A program made the position numbers and the translations under genes. From positions 1-64,000 of the forward strand of contig NZ_BMSG01000026.1 in the NCBI RefSeq assembly GCF_014649035.1: 64,000 nucleotides of DNA, read 5' to 3'. Origin of the DNA: Streptomyces sindenensis (GTDB lineage: Bacteria > Actinomycetota > Actinomycetes > Streptomycetales > Streptomycetaceae). Each line of letters begins with the position of its first letter. Position 1 is the stretch's first letter. A model generated the notes under the pieces. That model had not been told where the DNA came from and made no database searches. It was given only the letters and a program-made list of their open reading frames with translations. Positions 52,352-60,202 of the stretch are shown here, in pieces.

Positions 52352-53185
52352 ATGACCGACCGGCCCTTGACCCTCATGGCCGTGCACGCCCACCCCGACG
52401 ACGAGGCCACGGGAACCGGAGGAGTCCTCGCCCGGTATGCGGCGGAAGGCATCCGCACGGTTCTCGTGACCTGTACCGACGGCGGTTGCGGAGACGGGCC
52501 GGGAGGCGTCAAGCCGGGCGACCCCGGGCACGATCCGGTGGCCGTCGCCGCGATGCGCGGCCAGGAACTCAAGGCGAGCTGTGAGGTTCTGGGGGTGAGC
52601 GATCTGGAGACGCTGGACTACGCGGACTCCGGGATGATCGGCTGGCCGAGCAACGACGCGCCCGGATCCTTCTGGCGGACCCCCGTGGAGGAGGGCGCCG
52701 CCCGCCTCGCGGAGCTCATGCGGCACTACCGCCCCGATGTGGTCGTCACCTACGACGAGAACGGCTTCTACGGGCACCCCGACCACATCCAGGCACACCG
52801 CATCACGATGGCGGCGCTGGAGATGACCGAGCTGACACCGAAGGTCTACTGGACGACGATGCCCCGCTCGGCGATGCGCCGGTTCGGGGAGATCATGCGT
52901 GAGTTCCAGGAGGACATGCCGGAGCCGGACCCGGCCGAGGAAGCCGCGATGGCCGAGATCGGCCTCCCCGACGACGAGATCACCACCTGGGTGGACACCA
53001 CCGCGTTCAGCGGCCAGAAGTTCGACGCGCTGGCCGCGCACGCCAGTCAGGGCGAGAACATCTTCTTCCTCAGGATGGGCAAGGAGAGGTTCGGCGAACT
53101 GATGGGCATGGAGACCTTCGTGCGGGTCAAGGACGCCACCGGCGCCGCCGTGCCCGAGAAGGACCTCTTCGCCGGACTCCGCTGA
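52352..53185 (+). CDS. PIG-L family deacetylase, MshB/Mca-like
   Basis: A 277-residue zinc-dependent LmbE/PIG-L protein. The metal site is seen in VHAHPDDEATG (HPDD) and in GHPDHIQAH (HPDH). Actinobacterial relatives are the mycothiol enzymes MshB (deacetylase) and Mca (S-conjugate amidase). The sequence is consistent with that group, but the substrate cannot be set apart by eye. If Mca-like, it would fit thiol-dependent detoxification beside the electrophile genes. GGAAGGAC precedes the ATG. Confidence 0.85.
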   Translation: MTDRPLTLMAVHAHPDDEATGTGGVLARYAAEGIRTVLVTCTDGGCGDGPGGVKPGDPGHDPVAVAAMRGQELKASCEVLGVSDLETLDYADSGMIGWPSNDAPGSFWRTPVEEGAARLAELMRHYRPDVVVTYDENGFYGHPDHIQAHRITMAALEMTELTPKVYWTTMPRSAMRRFGEIMREFQEDMPEPDPAEEAAMAEIGLPDDEITTWVDTTAFSGQKFDALAAHASQGENIFFLRMGKERFGELMGMETFVRVKDATGAAVPEKDLFAGLR

Positions 53186-53230
53186 CCCGCCGCCCGCCGG
53201 GGCCCGTACGGCGACGGGGGTGCGGCCCCG

Positions 53231-54124
53231 TCAGCCCTGCCGCGCCCCCGCCAGCCGCCCCCGGGCCGCCGCCTGGATCTGGGAGGGGCCCAGTCCCCAC
53301 TCCAGGATGCGTCCGACGGCCGTCGCCAGGGGCCGGTCCCCGCAGAGGCGGACGGGGGCCGGGCGGCGGATGGAGAGTTCGGCGCGGGCCCAGTCGGGGA
53401 GGAGCCCGGTGGAGGCGTTGGTGAGCAGGCGGACGGCCAGCCGCTCCCGCGGTGTGCGTCCGAAGGAGCGGAGGAACCGCACCGAGTCCAGCGCGGCCGG
53501 GGTGGCACGGAGTCCGGGGCGCATGCGGGTCAGGTAGCTCTCCACCTCGGACGCGGTACGCGGCACCTGCCGCGCTCCCAACTCCTCGGCCACCGGGGCG
53601 GCCTGGCGATAGTAGGTGTCGCATTCGGCGCGGGTGAGCCGCTGCGGCCGGGGCGCGTAGGCCTGGTGGCCGGCGAGGAAGCTGCGGACCTCGGCGGTGT
53701 GCACCCAGGTGAGCAGATCGGGATCGTCCGCGCGGTACGGCCTCCCGTCGGGGGCCGTACCCCGCACCCGGGTGTGGATGCGCCGGACGAGACCGATCAC
53801 CTCGCGGGCGGCGGGCGAGGAGCCGAAGGTGGTCGTGGTGATGAACCGTACGGTCCCGTTCAGCCGCCCGACCGGATCGGCGCGGAAGTCCGAGTGCTGG
53901 TCGACCCCGGCCATGGCCAGCGGGTGCAGCGACTGGAGCATGAGGGCGGCGAACCCGCCGGTGAGCATCCCGGTGGCCTGCCCGTGCACCCGCCACAGCG
54001 GGTCCGCCGGAGTGATCCCGAACAGCCCGGGGTCGCCGGGCGGAGCCGCGTACCGCTCCAGCTTGAGGTCCCCGCCGTGCAGGGCAGCGGTGAGTTCCGC
54101 CGCGATCCGGTCCCGCAGTCCCAC
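53231..54124 (-). CDS. oxygenase MpaB-family (DUF2236) protein
   Basis: A 297-residue protein of the MpaB/latex-clearing-like DUF2236 family, heme proteins in the characterised members. Motifs include WRVHGQATGMLTGGFAALML, LHPLAMAGVDQHSDF, FITTTTFGS and TWVHTAEVRSFLAGH, whose His residues could ligate heme. The GTG at 54124 is preferred because GGGAGG lies just upstream and the family homology (VGLRDRIAAELTAAL) starts there. The frame stays open to an ATG at 54268, but that would run through the katG terminator. Substrate unknown. Confidence 0.75.
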   Translation of the reverse strand: MGLRDRIAAELTAALHGGDLKLERYAAPPGDPGLFGITPADPLWRVHGQATGMLTGGFAALMLQSLHPLAMAGVDQHSDFRADPVGRLNGTVRFITTTTFGSSPAAREVIGLVRRIHTRVRGTAPDGRPYRADDPDLLTWVHTAEVRSFLAGHQAYAPRPQRLTRAECDTYYRQAAPVAEELGARQVPRTASEVESYLTRMRPGLRATPAALDSVRFLRSFGRTPRERLAVRLLTNASTGLLPDWARAELSIRRPAPVRLCGDRPLATAVGRILEWGLGPSQIQAAARGRLAGARQG

Positions 54125-54233
54125 CAACGCCTCCCGGCTCCCGGCCCCTGGCCCTCGGCTTCCGCTCCCGTGTGCTTCGAGCGAGGGTACCGAGCCGCCG
54201 CGGGCGCGAACGTGCGTTCCCGCCGGAACCGGC

Positions 54234-54269
54234 GGTGGGGCCGGTGCGCGTACCCGCACCGGCCCCACC
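54234..54269 (-). terminator. katG terminator, 15-bp perfect stem
   Basis: GGTGGGGCCGGTGCG pairs fully with CGCACCGGCCCCACC around a 6-nt loop, 46 bp beyond the katG stop codon on the katG strand. No U-tract. Confidence 0.75.
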
Positions 54270-54314
54270 CGGGAGCATCCCGGCCGCGCCTGGAGCAGAG
54301 GCGGCCGGGGGCTG

Positions 54315-56570
54315 TCAGACCAGGTCGTAGCGGTCCAGGTCCATGACCTTGGCCCAGGCGGCGACGAAGTCCGTCACGAACTTCTGCCGCGCGTCGTCGC
54401 TCGCGTAGACCTCGGCGAGGGCACGCAGCTCGGAGTTGGACCCGAAGACCAGGTCGGCGCGGGTACCGGTCCACCGGACCTTGCCGGACGCGTCGCGCGC
54501 CTCGAACTCGTCCTGCGTCGACGACGTCGGCTTCCAGGTGATGCCCAGGTCGAGCAGGTTCACGAAGAAGTCGTTGGTCAGCGTGCCCGGGCGGTCGGTG
54601 AGCACGCCGTGCTTCGAGCCGCCGGTGTTGGCGCCCAGCACCCGCAGACCGCCGACCAGAACGGTCGTCTCCGGGGCGCTCAGCGTCAGCAGGTTCGCCC
54701 GGTCCAGGAGCAGGTACTCGGCGGGCAGCCGGGCCGCCTTGCCGGTGTAGTTGCGGAAGCCGTCGTACGCGGGCTCCAGCGCGGCGAAGGACTCGACGTC
54801 CGTCTGCTCCTGCGTGGCGTCGACCCGGCCCGGGGTGAACGGGACCTCCACCTCGACACCGGCGTCCTTGGCCGCCTGCTCGACCGCCGCGCCGCCCGCG
54901 AGGACGATCAGGTCGGCCAGCGAGACCTGCCTGCCGCCCTTGGCGTTGAAGGACTCCTGGATCCCCTCCAGCGCACGCAGCACCTGCGCCAGCTCGTCCG
55001 GGTCGTTCGCCTCCCAGCCGCGCTGCGGCTCCAGACGGACGCGGGCGCCGTTGGCGCCGCCCCGCTTGTCGCTGCCGCGGAAGGACGCGGCCGAGGCCCA
55101 GGCGGCCGAGACCAGCTGCGACACGGTGAGGTCCGTGGCCAGCACCTGCTCCTTGAGCGCGGCGATGTCCGCGGCGTCCAGCACCTCACCGGTGCGCGCG
55201 GGCAGCGGGTCCTGCCACAGCAGCACCTCGGAGGGCACCTCGGGACCCAGGTAGCGCTGGATCGGGCCCATGTCGCGGTGCGTCAGCTTGTACCAGGCGC
55301 GCGCGAAGGCGTCCGCGAACTCCTCGGGGTTCTCGTGGAAGCGGCGCGAGATCTGCTCGTACGCCGGGTCGAAGCGCAGCGACAGGTCGGTGGTGAGCAT
55401 CTGCGGCTTCTGCTTCTTCGACGCGTCGTGCGCGTGCGGGATGGTCGCCTCCGCGTCCTTGGCGACCCACTGCTTCGCACCGGCCGGCGACTCGGTCAGC
55501 TCGTACTCGTACGCGAAGAGGTTGTGGAAGAACTCGTTGCCCCACTTCGTCGGGGTGCTGGTCCAGGTCACCTCCAGACCGCTGGTGATGGCGTCCCCGC
55601 CCTTGCCCGACTTGTACGAGCTGCGCCAGCCGAGGCCCTGCTCCTCCAGCGGGGCGCCCTCGGGGTCCGCGCCGACGTTCTCGGCCGGGCCCGCGCCGTG
55701 CGTCTTGCCGAAGGTGTGGCCACCGGCGATGAGGGCGACGGTCTCCTCGTCGTTCATCGCCATCCGGCGGAAGGTCTCGCGGATGTCGCGGGCGGCGGCG
55801 ATCGGGTCCGGGTTTCCGTTGGGGCCCTCGGGGTTGACGTAGATCAGACCCATCTGGACCGCGCCGAGCGGGTTCTCCAGCTCACGGTCGCCGGTGTAGC
55901 GCTCGTCGTCGAGCCAGGTGGTCTCGGGGCCCCAGTAGACGTCCTCCTCCGACTCCCAGACGTCCTCGCGGCCACCGGCGAAGCCGAAGGTCTTCAGGCC
56001 CATGGTCTCCAGGGCGACGTTGCCCGTGAGGATCAGCAGGTCCGCCCAGGACAGCGCCTGGCCGTACTTCTTCTTCACCGGCCACAGCAGTCGGCGGGCC
56101 TTGTCCAGGTTGCCGTTGTCGGGCCAGCTGTTCAGCGGGGCGAACCGCTGCTGCCCGGCGCCCGCGCCACCGCGGCCGTCGCTGATGCGGTACGTACCGG
56201 CGCTGTGCCAGGCCATCCGGACCATCAGGGGCCCGTAGTTGCCGAAGTCGGCCGGCCACCAGTCCTGCGAGGTGGTGAGCACCTCGGCGATGTCCCGCTT
56301 CACCGCGGGCAGGTCCAGCGCCTCGAACGCGGCCGCGTAGTCGAACTCCTCGCCCAGCGGGTTCGCCACGGCGGGGTTCTTGGCGAGGATCTTCAGGTTG
56401 AGGCGGTCCGGCCACCACTGGCGGTTCCCGCCGCCCTGCGTGGGGTGCGGCGCGCGGCCGTGCGCCACGGGGCAGCCGCCCGCCTGCGCCTCGGGCTTCT
56501 CGGGGACGGCCGTCTCGGGCGAATCCGGGACGACGGGGTCGAAGACGTGCGACTCGCTGTTCTCGGTCAT
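54315..56570 (-). CDS. katG: catalase-peroxidase KatG
   Basis: A 751-residue bifunctional heme catalase-peroxidase that removes hydrogen peroxide. The distal site is MVRMAWHSAGTYR (Arg, Trp, His). The Met-Tyr-Trp adduct Tyr lies in GLIYVNPEGP. The proximal heme His lies in IAGGHTFGKTHG. The duplicated C-terminal domain is complete, and length is normal. The ATG at 56570 is chosen where the family N-terminus (MTENSESH) begins; its ribosome binding site AAGGATC is adjacent. It is divergent from a Fur-family gene with a promoter/operator between them. Confidence 0.97.
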   Translation of the reverse strand: MTENSESHVFDPVVPDSPETAVPEKPEAQAGGCPVAHGRAPHPTQGGGNRQWWPDRLNLKILAKNPAVANPLGEEFDYAAAFEALDLPAVKRDIAEVLTTSQDWWPADFGNYGPLMVRMAWHSAGTYRISDGRGGAGAGQQRFAPLNSWPDNGNLDKARRLLWPVKKKYGQALSWADLLILTGNVALETMGLKTFGFAGGREDVWESEEDVYWGPETTWLDDERYTGDRELENPLGAVQMGLIYVNPEGPNGNPDPIAAARDIRETFRRMAMNDEETVALIAGGHTFGKTHGAGPAENVGADPEGAPLEEQGLGWRSSYKSGKGGDAITSGLEVTWTSTPTKWGNEFFHNLFAYEYELTESPAGAKQWVAKDAEATIPHAHDASKKQKPQMLTTDLSLRFDPAYEQISRRFHENPEEFADAFARAWYKLTHRDMGPIQRYLGPEVPSEVLLWQDPLPARTGEVLDAADIAALKEQVLATDLTVSQLVSAAWASAASFRGSDKRGGANGARVRLEPQRGWEANDPDELAQVLRALEGIQESFNAKGGRQVSLADLIVLAGGAAVEQAAKDAGVEVEVPFTPGRVDATQEQTDVESFAALEPAYDGFRNYTGKAARLPAEYLLLDRANLLTLSAPETTVLVGGLRVLGANTGGSKHGVLTDRPGTLTNDFFVNLLDLGITWKPTSSTQDEFEARDASGKVRWTGTRADLVFGSNSELRALAEVYASDDARQKFVTDFVAAWAKVMDLDRYDLV

Positions 56571-56960
56571 GGGTGATCCTTCCGGCCCCGGAGGGTCGTA
56601 GAGGCGCTGAACGGGGGAGGAGGATTCGGTCCGTGCAGAAGGGGCACGTTGATGTCGGGGCCCGCCGCGAGTCGCCCGAGCGCCTCGCGGGCCACCGCAC
56701 CCGGTGATTCCGGGCGGTGCGAAGACGACGGCGCTGGGCCGACGGGCGGCACTGCGCGGTCGACCGGTGGTGTCCCGTCGCGTGTCTCTGCTGCCGTACC
56801 GGAGTCTTCCTGTCTCTTGGATGTCGCCGGGATCGATCCTACGATGGACTTCGTCCAAGTCAAGAAGTGGGCTAAAACCATAATGATGCGGGCGTGGTGT
56901 CGGGCGCGTTCTCTGCGCGAGCCGCCGGCCCCCTCTCACGAGCGGAGCAGGTGAAACGAG
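56571..56960. promoter_or_regulatory. katG / fur divergent intergenic region
   Basis: A 390-bp gap with the katG promoter and putative Fur operator at 56836-56863. The katG leader would be about 260 nt long. CATAAT at 56879-56884 could be a -10 for the rightward fur gene, but its -35 is poor. No gene is supported in the leader. Confidence 0.55.
56836..56863 (-). promoter_or_regulatory. katG promoter with palindromic operator in the spacer
   Basis: Reading the katG strand, TTGACT (-35) and TAGGAT (-10) are separated by 16 nt. The spacer contains the 13-bp palindrome TGGACTTCGTCCA (56845-56857), placed where a bound repressor would block RNA polymerase. The adjacent Fur-family protein is the obvious candidate. 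Confidence 0.65.
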
Positions 56961-57371
56961 ATGAGCGACCTCCTTCGACGGCTGCGGGGCCGTGGCTGGC
57001 GCATGACCTCCCAGCGGCGTGTCGTCGCGGAGGTCCTGGCCGGCGACCACGTGCACCTGACGGCCGACGAGGTGCATCTCCGGGCCGCCGCGCGCCTGCC
57101 CGAGATCTCCCGCGCGACCGTCTACAACACGCTGGGCGAGCTTGTCGCGCTCGGCGAGGTGGTGGAGGTCTCCACCGTGGGCCGCGCCAAGCGGTACGAC
57201 CCCAACGCGCGCAACCCCCACCAGCACCTGGTCTGTTCCGGCTGCGGCACGGTCCGCGACGTCCACCCGGGCGGCGACGCCATCGGCGATCTGCCCGAGG
57301 AGGAGCGGTTCGGGTTCGCGGTCGGCTCGGTGGAGATCACCTACCGAGGGTTGTGCCCGGCCTGCGCCTGA
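56961..57371 (+). CDS. Fur-family peroxide-responsive repressor (CatR/FurA-like)
   Basis: A 136-residue metal-dependent repressor. The winged helix (MTSQRRVVAEVLAGDHVHLT, then ISRATVYNTLGELVALGEV) is followed by the dimer/metal domain, with HQHLVCSGCG and LCPACA supplying two CxxC pairs for structural zinc. The setting beside katG is that of the CatR/FurA/PerR branch, where oxidation of a metal-ligand site releases the operator. GAGCAGGTG lies upstream of the ATG. It probably represses katG and itself. Confidence 0.9.
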   Translation: MSDLLRRLRGRGWRMTSQRRVVAEVLAGDHVHLTADEVHLRAAARLPEISRATVYNTLGELVALGEVVEVSTVGRAKRYDPNARNPHQHLVCSGCGTVRDVHPGGDAIGDLPEEERFGFAVGSVEITYRGLCPACA

Positions 57372-57407
57372 TGGCGACGGACCCGCCCCCCGAGGGCGGG
57401 GAGCCCG

Positions 57408-58304
57408 TCAGAGGTCGCGGATCGACGGCACGTCGTAGACGAGGGCGGAGCTGTTCGCCGGTCCGCGGCAGGTGAGTTGGCGTGCCGGCGTGCGCCGGGC
57501 CCGTACGTCGACGTCGAGCAGCCTCGCGCTCGGTCCCCGGCCGCTGACGCGGACGCGCCAGCCGTCGCCGTCGGCGACCGTCGCGGTGACCGCGTAGTCG
57601 TGCCTGCCCGCCGGGCCGAAGCGCCGGAGGACCGCGGCCACCGCTGCCTGCTGGGGCGGGCGGAGGGTGGTGTAGCCCCGCAGATGGTCGGCGCGGATAC
57701 GGTCGGCGAGGTGGTCCTCCACCACGGTGACCGCCGAGCGGGGGTCCAGATTCCCGTAGTAGACGCCGTCGGGTACGACGACGACGTTGGCGGCGAAGCG
57801 GTCACCGCCCACGTGCGTGCACTCCCACACCAGGTCGGGCCAGCGCGCGCTGAGGGCCTGGCCCACGGGCCGGCCGCGCACCGCGCAGCAGGCGTCGTGC
57901 AGGCCGTGCGCGCAGACGAGGACGACGGGGGCGAGGCCCGGCTCCCCCGGGGAGTCCAGGGCGGCCACGATCCGCGCCAGGTCCTGGTCGCGGCGCCAGC
58001 TGCCCCATCGCTGGCGCAGCGTGCCGGAGCCCTCGTGGTGCAGTACCGCCCACCGGTCGCTGCCCTCGATGCGGCGACGTCCGTGCCGCCTGACGAGGAG
58101 GATCCGGGCCCGGTTCGCCCGGGCGGCGGCGAACACGAGGTTCTTGGTCTCCGGATCGAGGGCGAGGCCGTCGAAACCGTTGGCGGGCCAGGCGCGCCGG
58201 CACTCGATGAGGACCCAGGCGGAGCCGAAGGGGGCCGTGCCGACGAACGCGTCGTCACGGGCCCTGGCCGCGTCGGCGCAGAAGAACCGGTCCGGCGGGG
58301 TCAC
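57408..58304 (-). CDS. sucrase/ferredoxin-like (thioredoxin-fold 2Fe-2S) protein
   Basis: A 298-residue protein of the sucrase/ferredoxin-like family. The cluster-binding pattern is visible in CAHGLHDACCAVRG and WECTHVGGDRFAANVVVVPDG, with Cys and His ligands typical of thioredoxin-like ferredoxins. The N-terminal half (FFCADAARA, FGSAWVLIEC) also fits. A role in electron transfer is known only for relatives. The GTG start overlaps the stop codon of the JmjC gene by 4 bp, so it is the third gene of a coupled trio and could feed electrons to the upstream oxygenase or maintain its iron. Confidence 0.8.
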   Translation of the reverse strand: MTPPDRFFCADAARARDDAFVGTAPFGSAWVLIECRRAWPANGFDGLALDPETKNLVFAAARANRARILLVRRHGRRRIEGSDRWAVLHHEGSGTLRQRWGSWRRDQDLARIVAALDSPGEPGLAPVVLVCAHGLHDACCAVRGRPVGQALSARWPDLVWECTHVGGDRFAANVVVVPDGVYYGNLDPRSAVTVVEDHLADRIRADHLRGYTTLRPPQQAAVAAVLRRFGPAGRHDYAVTATVADGDGWRVRVSGRGPSARLLDVDVRARRTPARQLTCRGPANSSALVYDVPSIRDL

Positions 58305-59530
58305 CGGTCCGCGGGCACCAGCACGCCCGCCCGCAGCAGCCGCCCGGCGAGCGCGAGGCCGAGGTCGCCGGCGGTGCGCACCCGGCCGTCGAGCAGCCGT
58401 GCCACGGGTACGAGATCGGATGCCGGGAGGTCGAGGTGCCCGACGCGGGTGTGCAGGCGTGTTCCCTCCAGCCGGGGCTCCAGCGCCTTGCGCAGCCGTA
58501 CGGGTGAGGTCGTCGCGAGGCCCCTCAGCGCGGAGAGCTGCGCCACGGGGCCCAGTGGCGCCGGGCGGGCCTGGGAGCGGCGGGCGCGGTGGAAGAGCGG
58601 AGCCGGGTCGGCCTCGGCCACGGCGGACAGCAGGCGCTCGCGCACCAGGCCGAGGAGGTCGTCCGGGCCGGTTCCGCCACCTGGCTCGTTCGGCTCCGCC
58701 AGCGGCAGTGACCGGCGCATGGACGGATCGTCCCCCAGCGCCGCGAGGGCGGCCCGGGTCAGCTGCTCGGCCAGCGCGTAGCGGGTCCAGGCGTGGACCC
58801 CCAGCGTCAGATGGATCGAGACCTCCCCCTGGGCCTGCGCCGAGTGCAGCCAGCCGCGCGGCAGGTACAGCACATCGCCGGGGCGGAGCATCGTGTTCAG
58901 ATGGGGTGTGCCGTGGGCGGCCCGGTCGGCGACGGCCGCACGGTGATCGGTCCACGGCTGATCGCGCAGCGGGTCCGGCAGCACGGGTTCGTGGATCACC
59001 CACCGCTTCGCCCCCTCGATCTGGAGGACGAAGACGTCGTGCACGTCGTAGTGCGCGTCGAATCCGCGGTTCTGCGGCGGGGTGACGTAGGCGTTCGCCT
59101 GTACGGGGTGCCCCAGCTCCGTACTGAGTCCGGAGACCAGGTCCGCCACCGGCTCCCAGGTGCGGTGCAGCGCCTGCAGGACGAGCGTGGCGCCGTCGGC
59201 GAACGCACGCCACAAGGCCGTGTCGTCGAGCTGGTCGGCGACGGTCGCCCCGACCCCCGCGGGTGCGGTGAAGGACGAGGAAGGCAGGGTGGCTCCGTCC
59301 TTGGCGACCCGGAGGAACGGCGTCCGCAGCCCCCGACGGGAGATCAGCTCGTCCACGGCGGACGGGGAGAAGACATCGGTGAAATCGCTCGCCTCCCGCG
59401 TCAGCGAGGCCGTGCGTGCCCAGATGTCACGAGCGAACTCCTCCCGGCTGAGCCCGGTCAGACGGGATTCCAGGATCCCGGCGCCTTCCCGCGCGCCGGG
59501 ATCCCGGAGTTCGGTGCGGGACACGCTCAA
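58301..59530 (-). CDS. JmjC/cupin-4 Fe(II)/2-oxoglutarate oxygenase
   Basis: A 409-residue oxygenase of the ROXA (YcfD)/MINA53 type, which hydroxylate Arg or His in ribosomal proteins. The double-stranded beta-helix has the iron motif HYDVHD (H-x-D) and the distal His in LPRGWLHSA. The 2-oxoglutarate-binding Lys is probably in EGAKRWVIHE. The C-terminal half is a helical dimerisation and winged-helix region (LDLPASDLVPVARLLDG). The start is a TTG that overlaps the stop of the repeat-peptide gene (TTGA), so expression is tied to the peptide. The peptide is therefore a candidate substrate, by inference from coupling. Confidence 0.82.
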   Translation of the reverse strand: MSVSRTELRDPGAREGAGILESRLTGLSREEFARDIWARTASLTREASDFTDVFSPSAVDELISRRGLRTPFLRVAKDGATLPSSSFTAPAGVGATVADQLDDTALWRAFADGATLVLQALHRTWEPVADLVSGLSTELGHPVQANAYVTPPQNRGFDAHYDVHDVFVLQIEGAKRWVIHEPVLPDPLRDQPWTDHRAAVADRAAHGTPHLNTMLRPGDVLYLPRGWLHSAQAQGEVSIHLTLGVHAWTRYALAEQLTRAALAALGDDPSMRRSLPLAEPNEPGGGTGPDDLLGLVRERLLSAVAEADPAPLFHRARRSQARPAPLGPVAQLSALRGLATTSPVRLRKALEPRLEGTRLHTRVGHLDLPASDLVPVARLLDGRVRTAGDLGLALAGRLLRAGVLVPADR

Positions 59531-59901
59531 GAGCGGCTGCCGGCCCCGTCGGCCCCACCGTCCGCGCCTCCGTCGGCTCCACCGTCGTGGACGCCCGGGG
59601 TGCCGGCCGCGCCACCGTCGGCGGGACCCTCCGCTCCGCCGTCCGCGCCCCCGTCCGCACCACCGTCGTGGACGCCGGGCGTACCGGCCGCGCCGCCGTC
59701 GGCGGGTCCCTCGGCTCCGCTGTCGGCGCCACCGTCGGCCCCGCCATCGGCTCCGCCGTCGTGGACGCCCGGGGTTCCCGCCGCGCCGCCGTCCGCAGGT
59801 CCCTCCGCCCCGCCATCGGCTCCGCCGTCGTGGACGCCGGGCGTACCGGCCGCGCCGCCGTCCGCAGGTCCCTCGGCTCCGCTCGCGTCGTGCTCGGTCA
59901 T
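59527..59901 (-). CDS. Asp/Gly/Ala repeat peptide, possible oxygenase substrate
   Basis: A 124-residue protein of almost only Asp, Gly, Ala, Glu, Pro, Thr, Val and His. After MTEHDAS it consists of four repeats containing EGPADGGAAGTPGVHDGGAD, spaced by 23, 31 and 27 residues, then a GAGSRS tail. There is no leader-like region, signal peptide or membrane segment. AGGAGG lies just upstream; the second of two adjacent ATG codons (59901) has the better spacing. It heads a coupled trio with the JmjC oxygenase and the ferredoxin-like protein. Coding is supported by the excellent ribosome binding site, the TTGA overlap and silent third-base differences among repeats. I do not recognise the family. 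Confidence 0.65.
   Translation of the reverse strand: MTEHDASGAEGPADGGAAGTPGVHDGGADGGAEGPADGGAAGTPGVHDGGADGGADGGADSGAEGPADGGAAGTPGVHDGGADGGADGGAEGPADGGAAGTPGVHDGGADGGADGGADGAGSRS
59540..59880 (-). repeat. four imperfect repeats in the peptide gene
   Basis: The GTCGTGGACGCC core recurs at 59584, 59665, 59758 and 59827 (intervals 81, 93 and 69 bp). All intervals are multiples of three, and copies differ mainly at third positions. Confidence 0.9.
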
Positions 59902-60202
59902 CATTCCTCCTGGGATCACACCATGGGGACGATGGTTTTCCGCTGTCCGGAAACCCGGTCGCCGGGATGTCGGTCTGCGCCGAAATGGCCAGTAATCACC
60001 GTATCCCTGTGGCTGGGAAACATCGATTCGGGCGGTGCGAAGTCGCCCGAATGCCGGACCTCACGCCCCCTCCGCGCCGCGCCGTCCACCTCCGCCCTGC
60101 GCTGCCGGCCGCGGTCGGCTTCGACGTCGGGAACAAGCACCGGGCAGGGCTGACCGGGGCAGCGGACCGCTTGATCGTCCCCGGGCGGGGTAGCGAATCG
60201 GT
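59902..60202. promoter_or_regulatory. divergent promoter region, repeat-peptide / acyl-CoA dehydrogenase
   Basis: A 301-bp gap that must carry promoters for the leftward trio and the rightward dehydrogenase. I see no convincing -35/-10 pair, operator or small gene. It is less G+C-rich at 59920-60020. Confidence 0.4.

Noticed and set aside
53198..53230. Possible terminator hairpin between the PIG-L and MpaB-type genes
   Set aside because: The stem is only 7 bp around a 19-nt loop, which is too weak to list as a feature.
59540..59919. The repeat-peptide gene as an artefact, with the plus-strand frame 59587-60153 as the real gene
   Set aside because: The minus-strand frame has AGGAGG at the start, a 4-bp stop/start overlap with the JmjC gene and synonymous third-base variation among repeats. 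The plus-strand frame has none of these.
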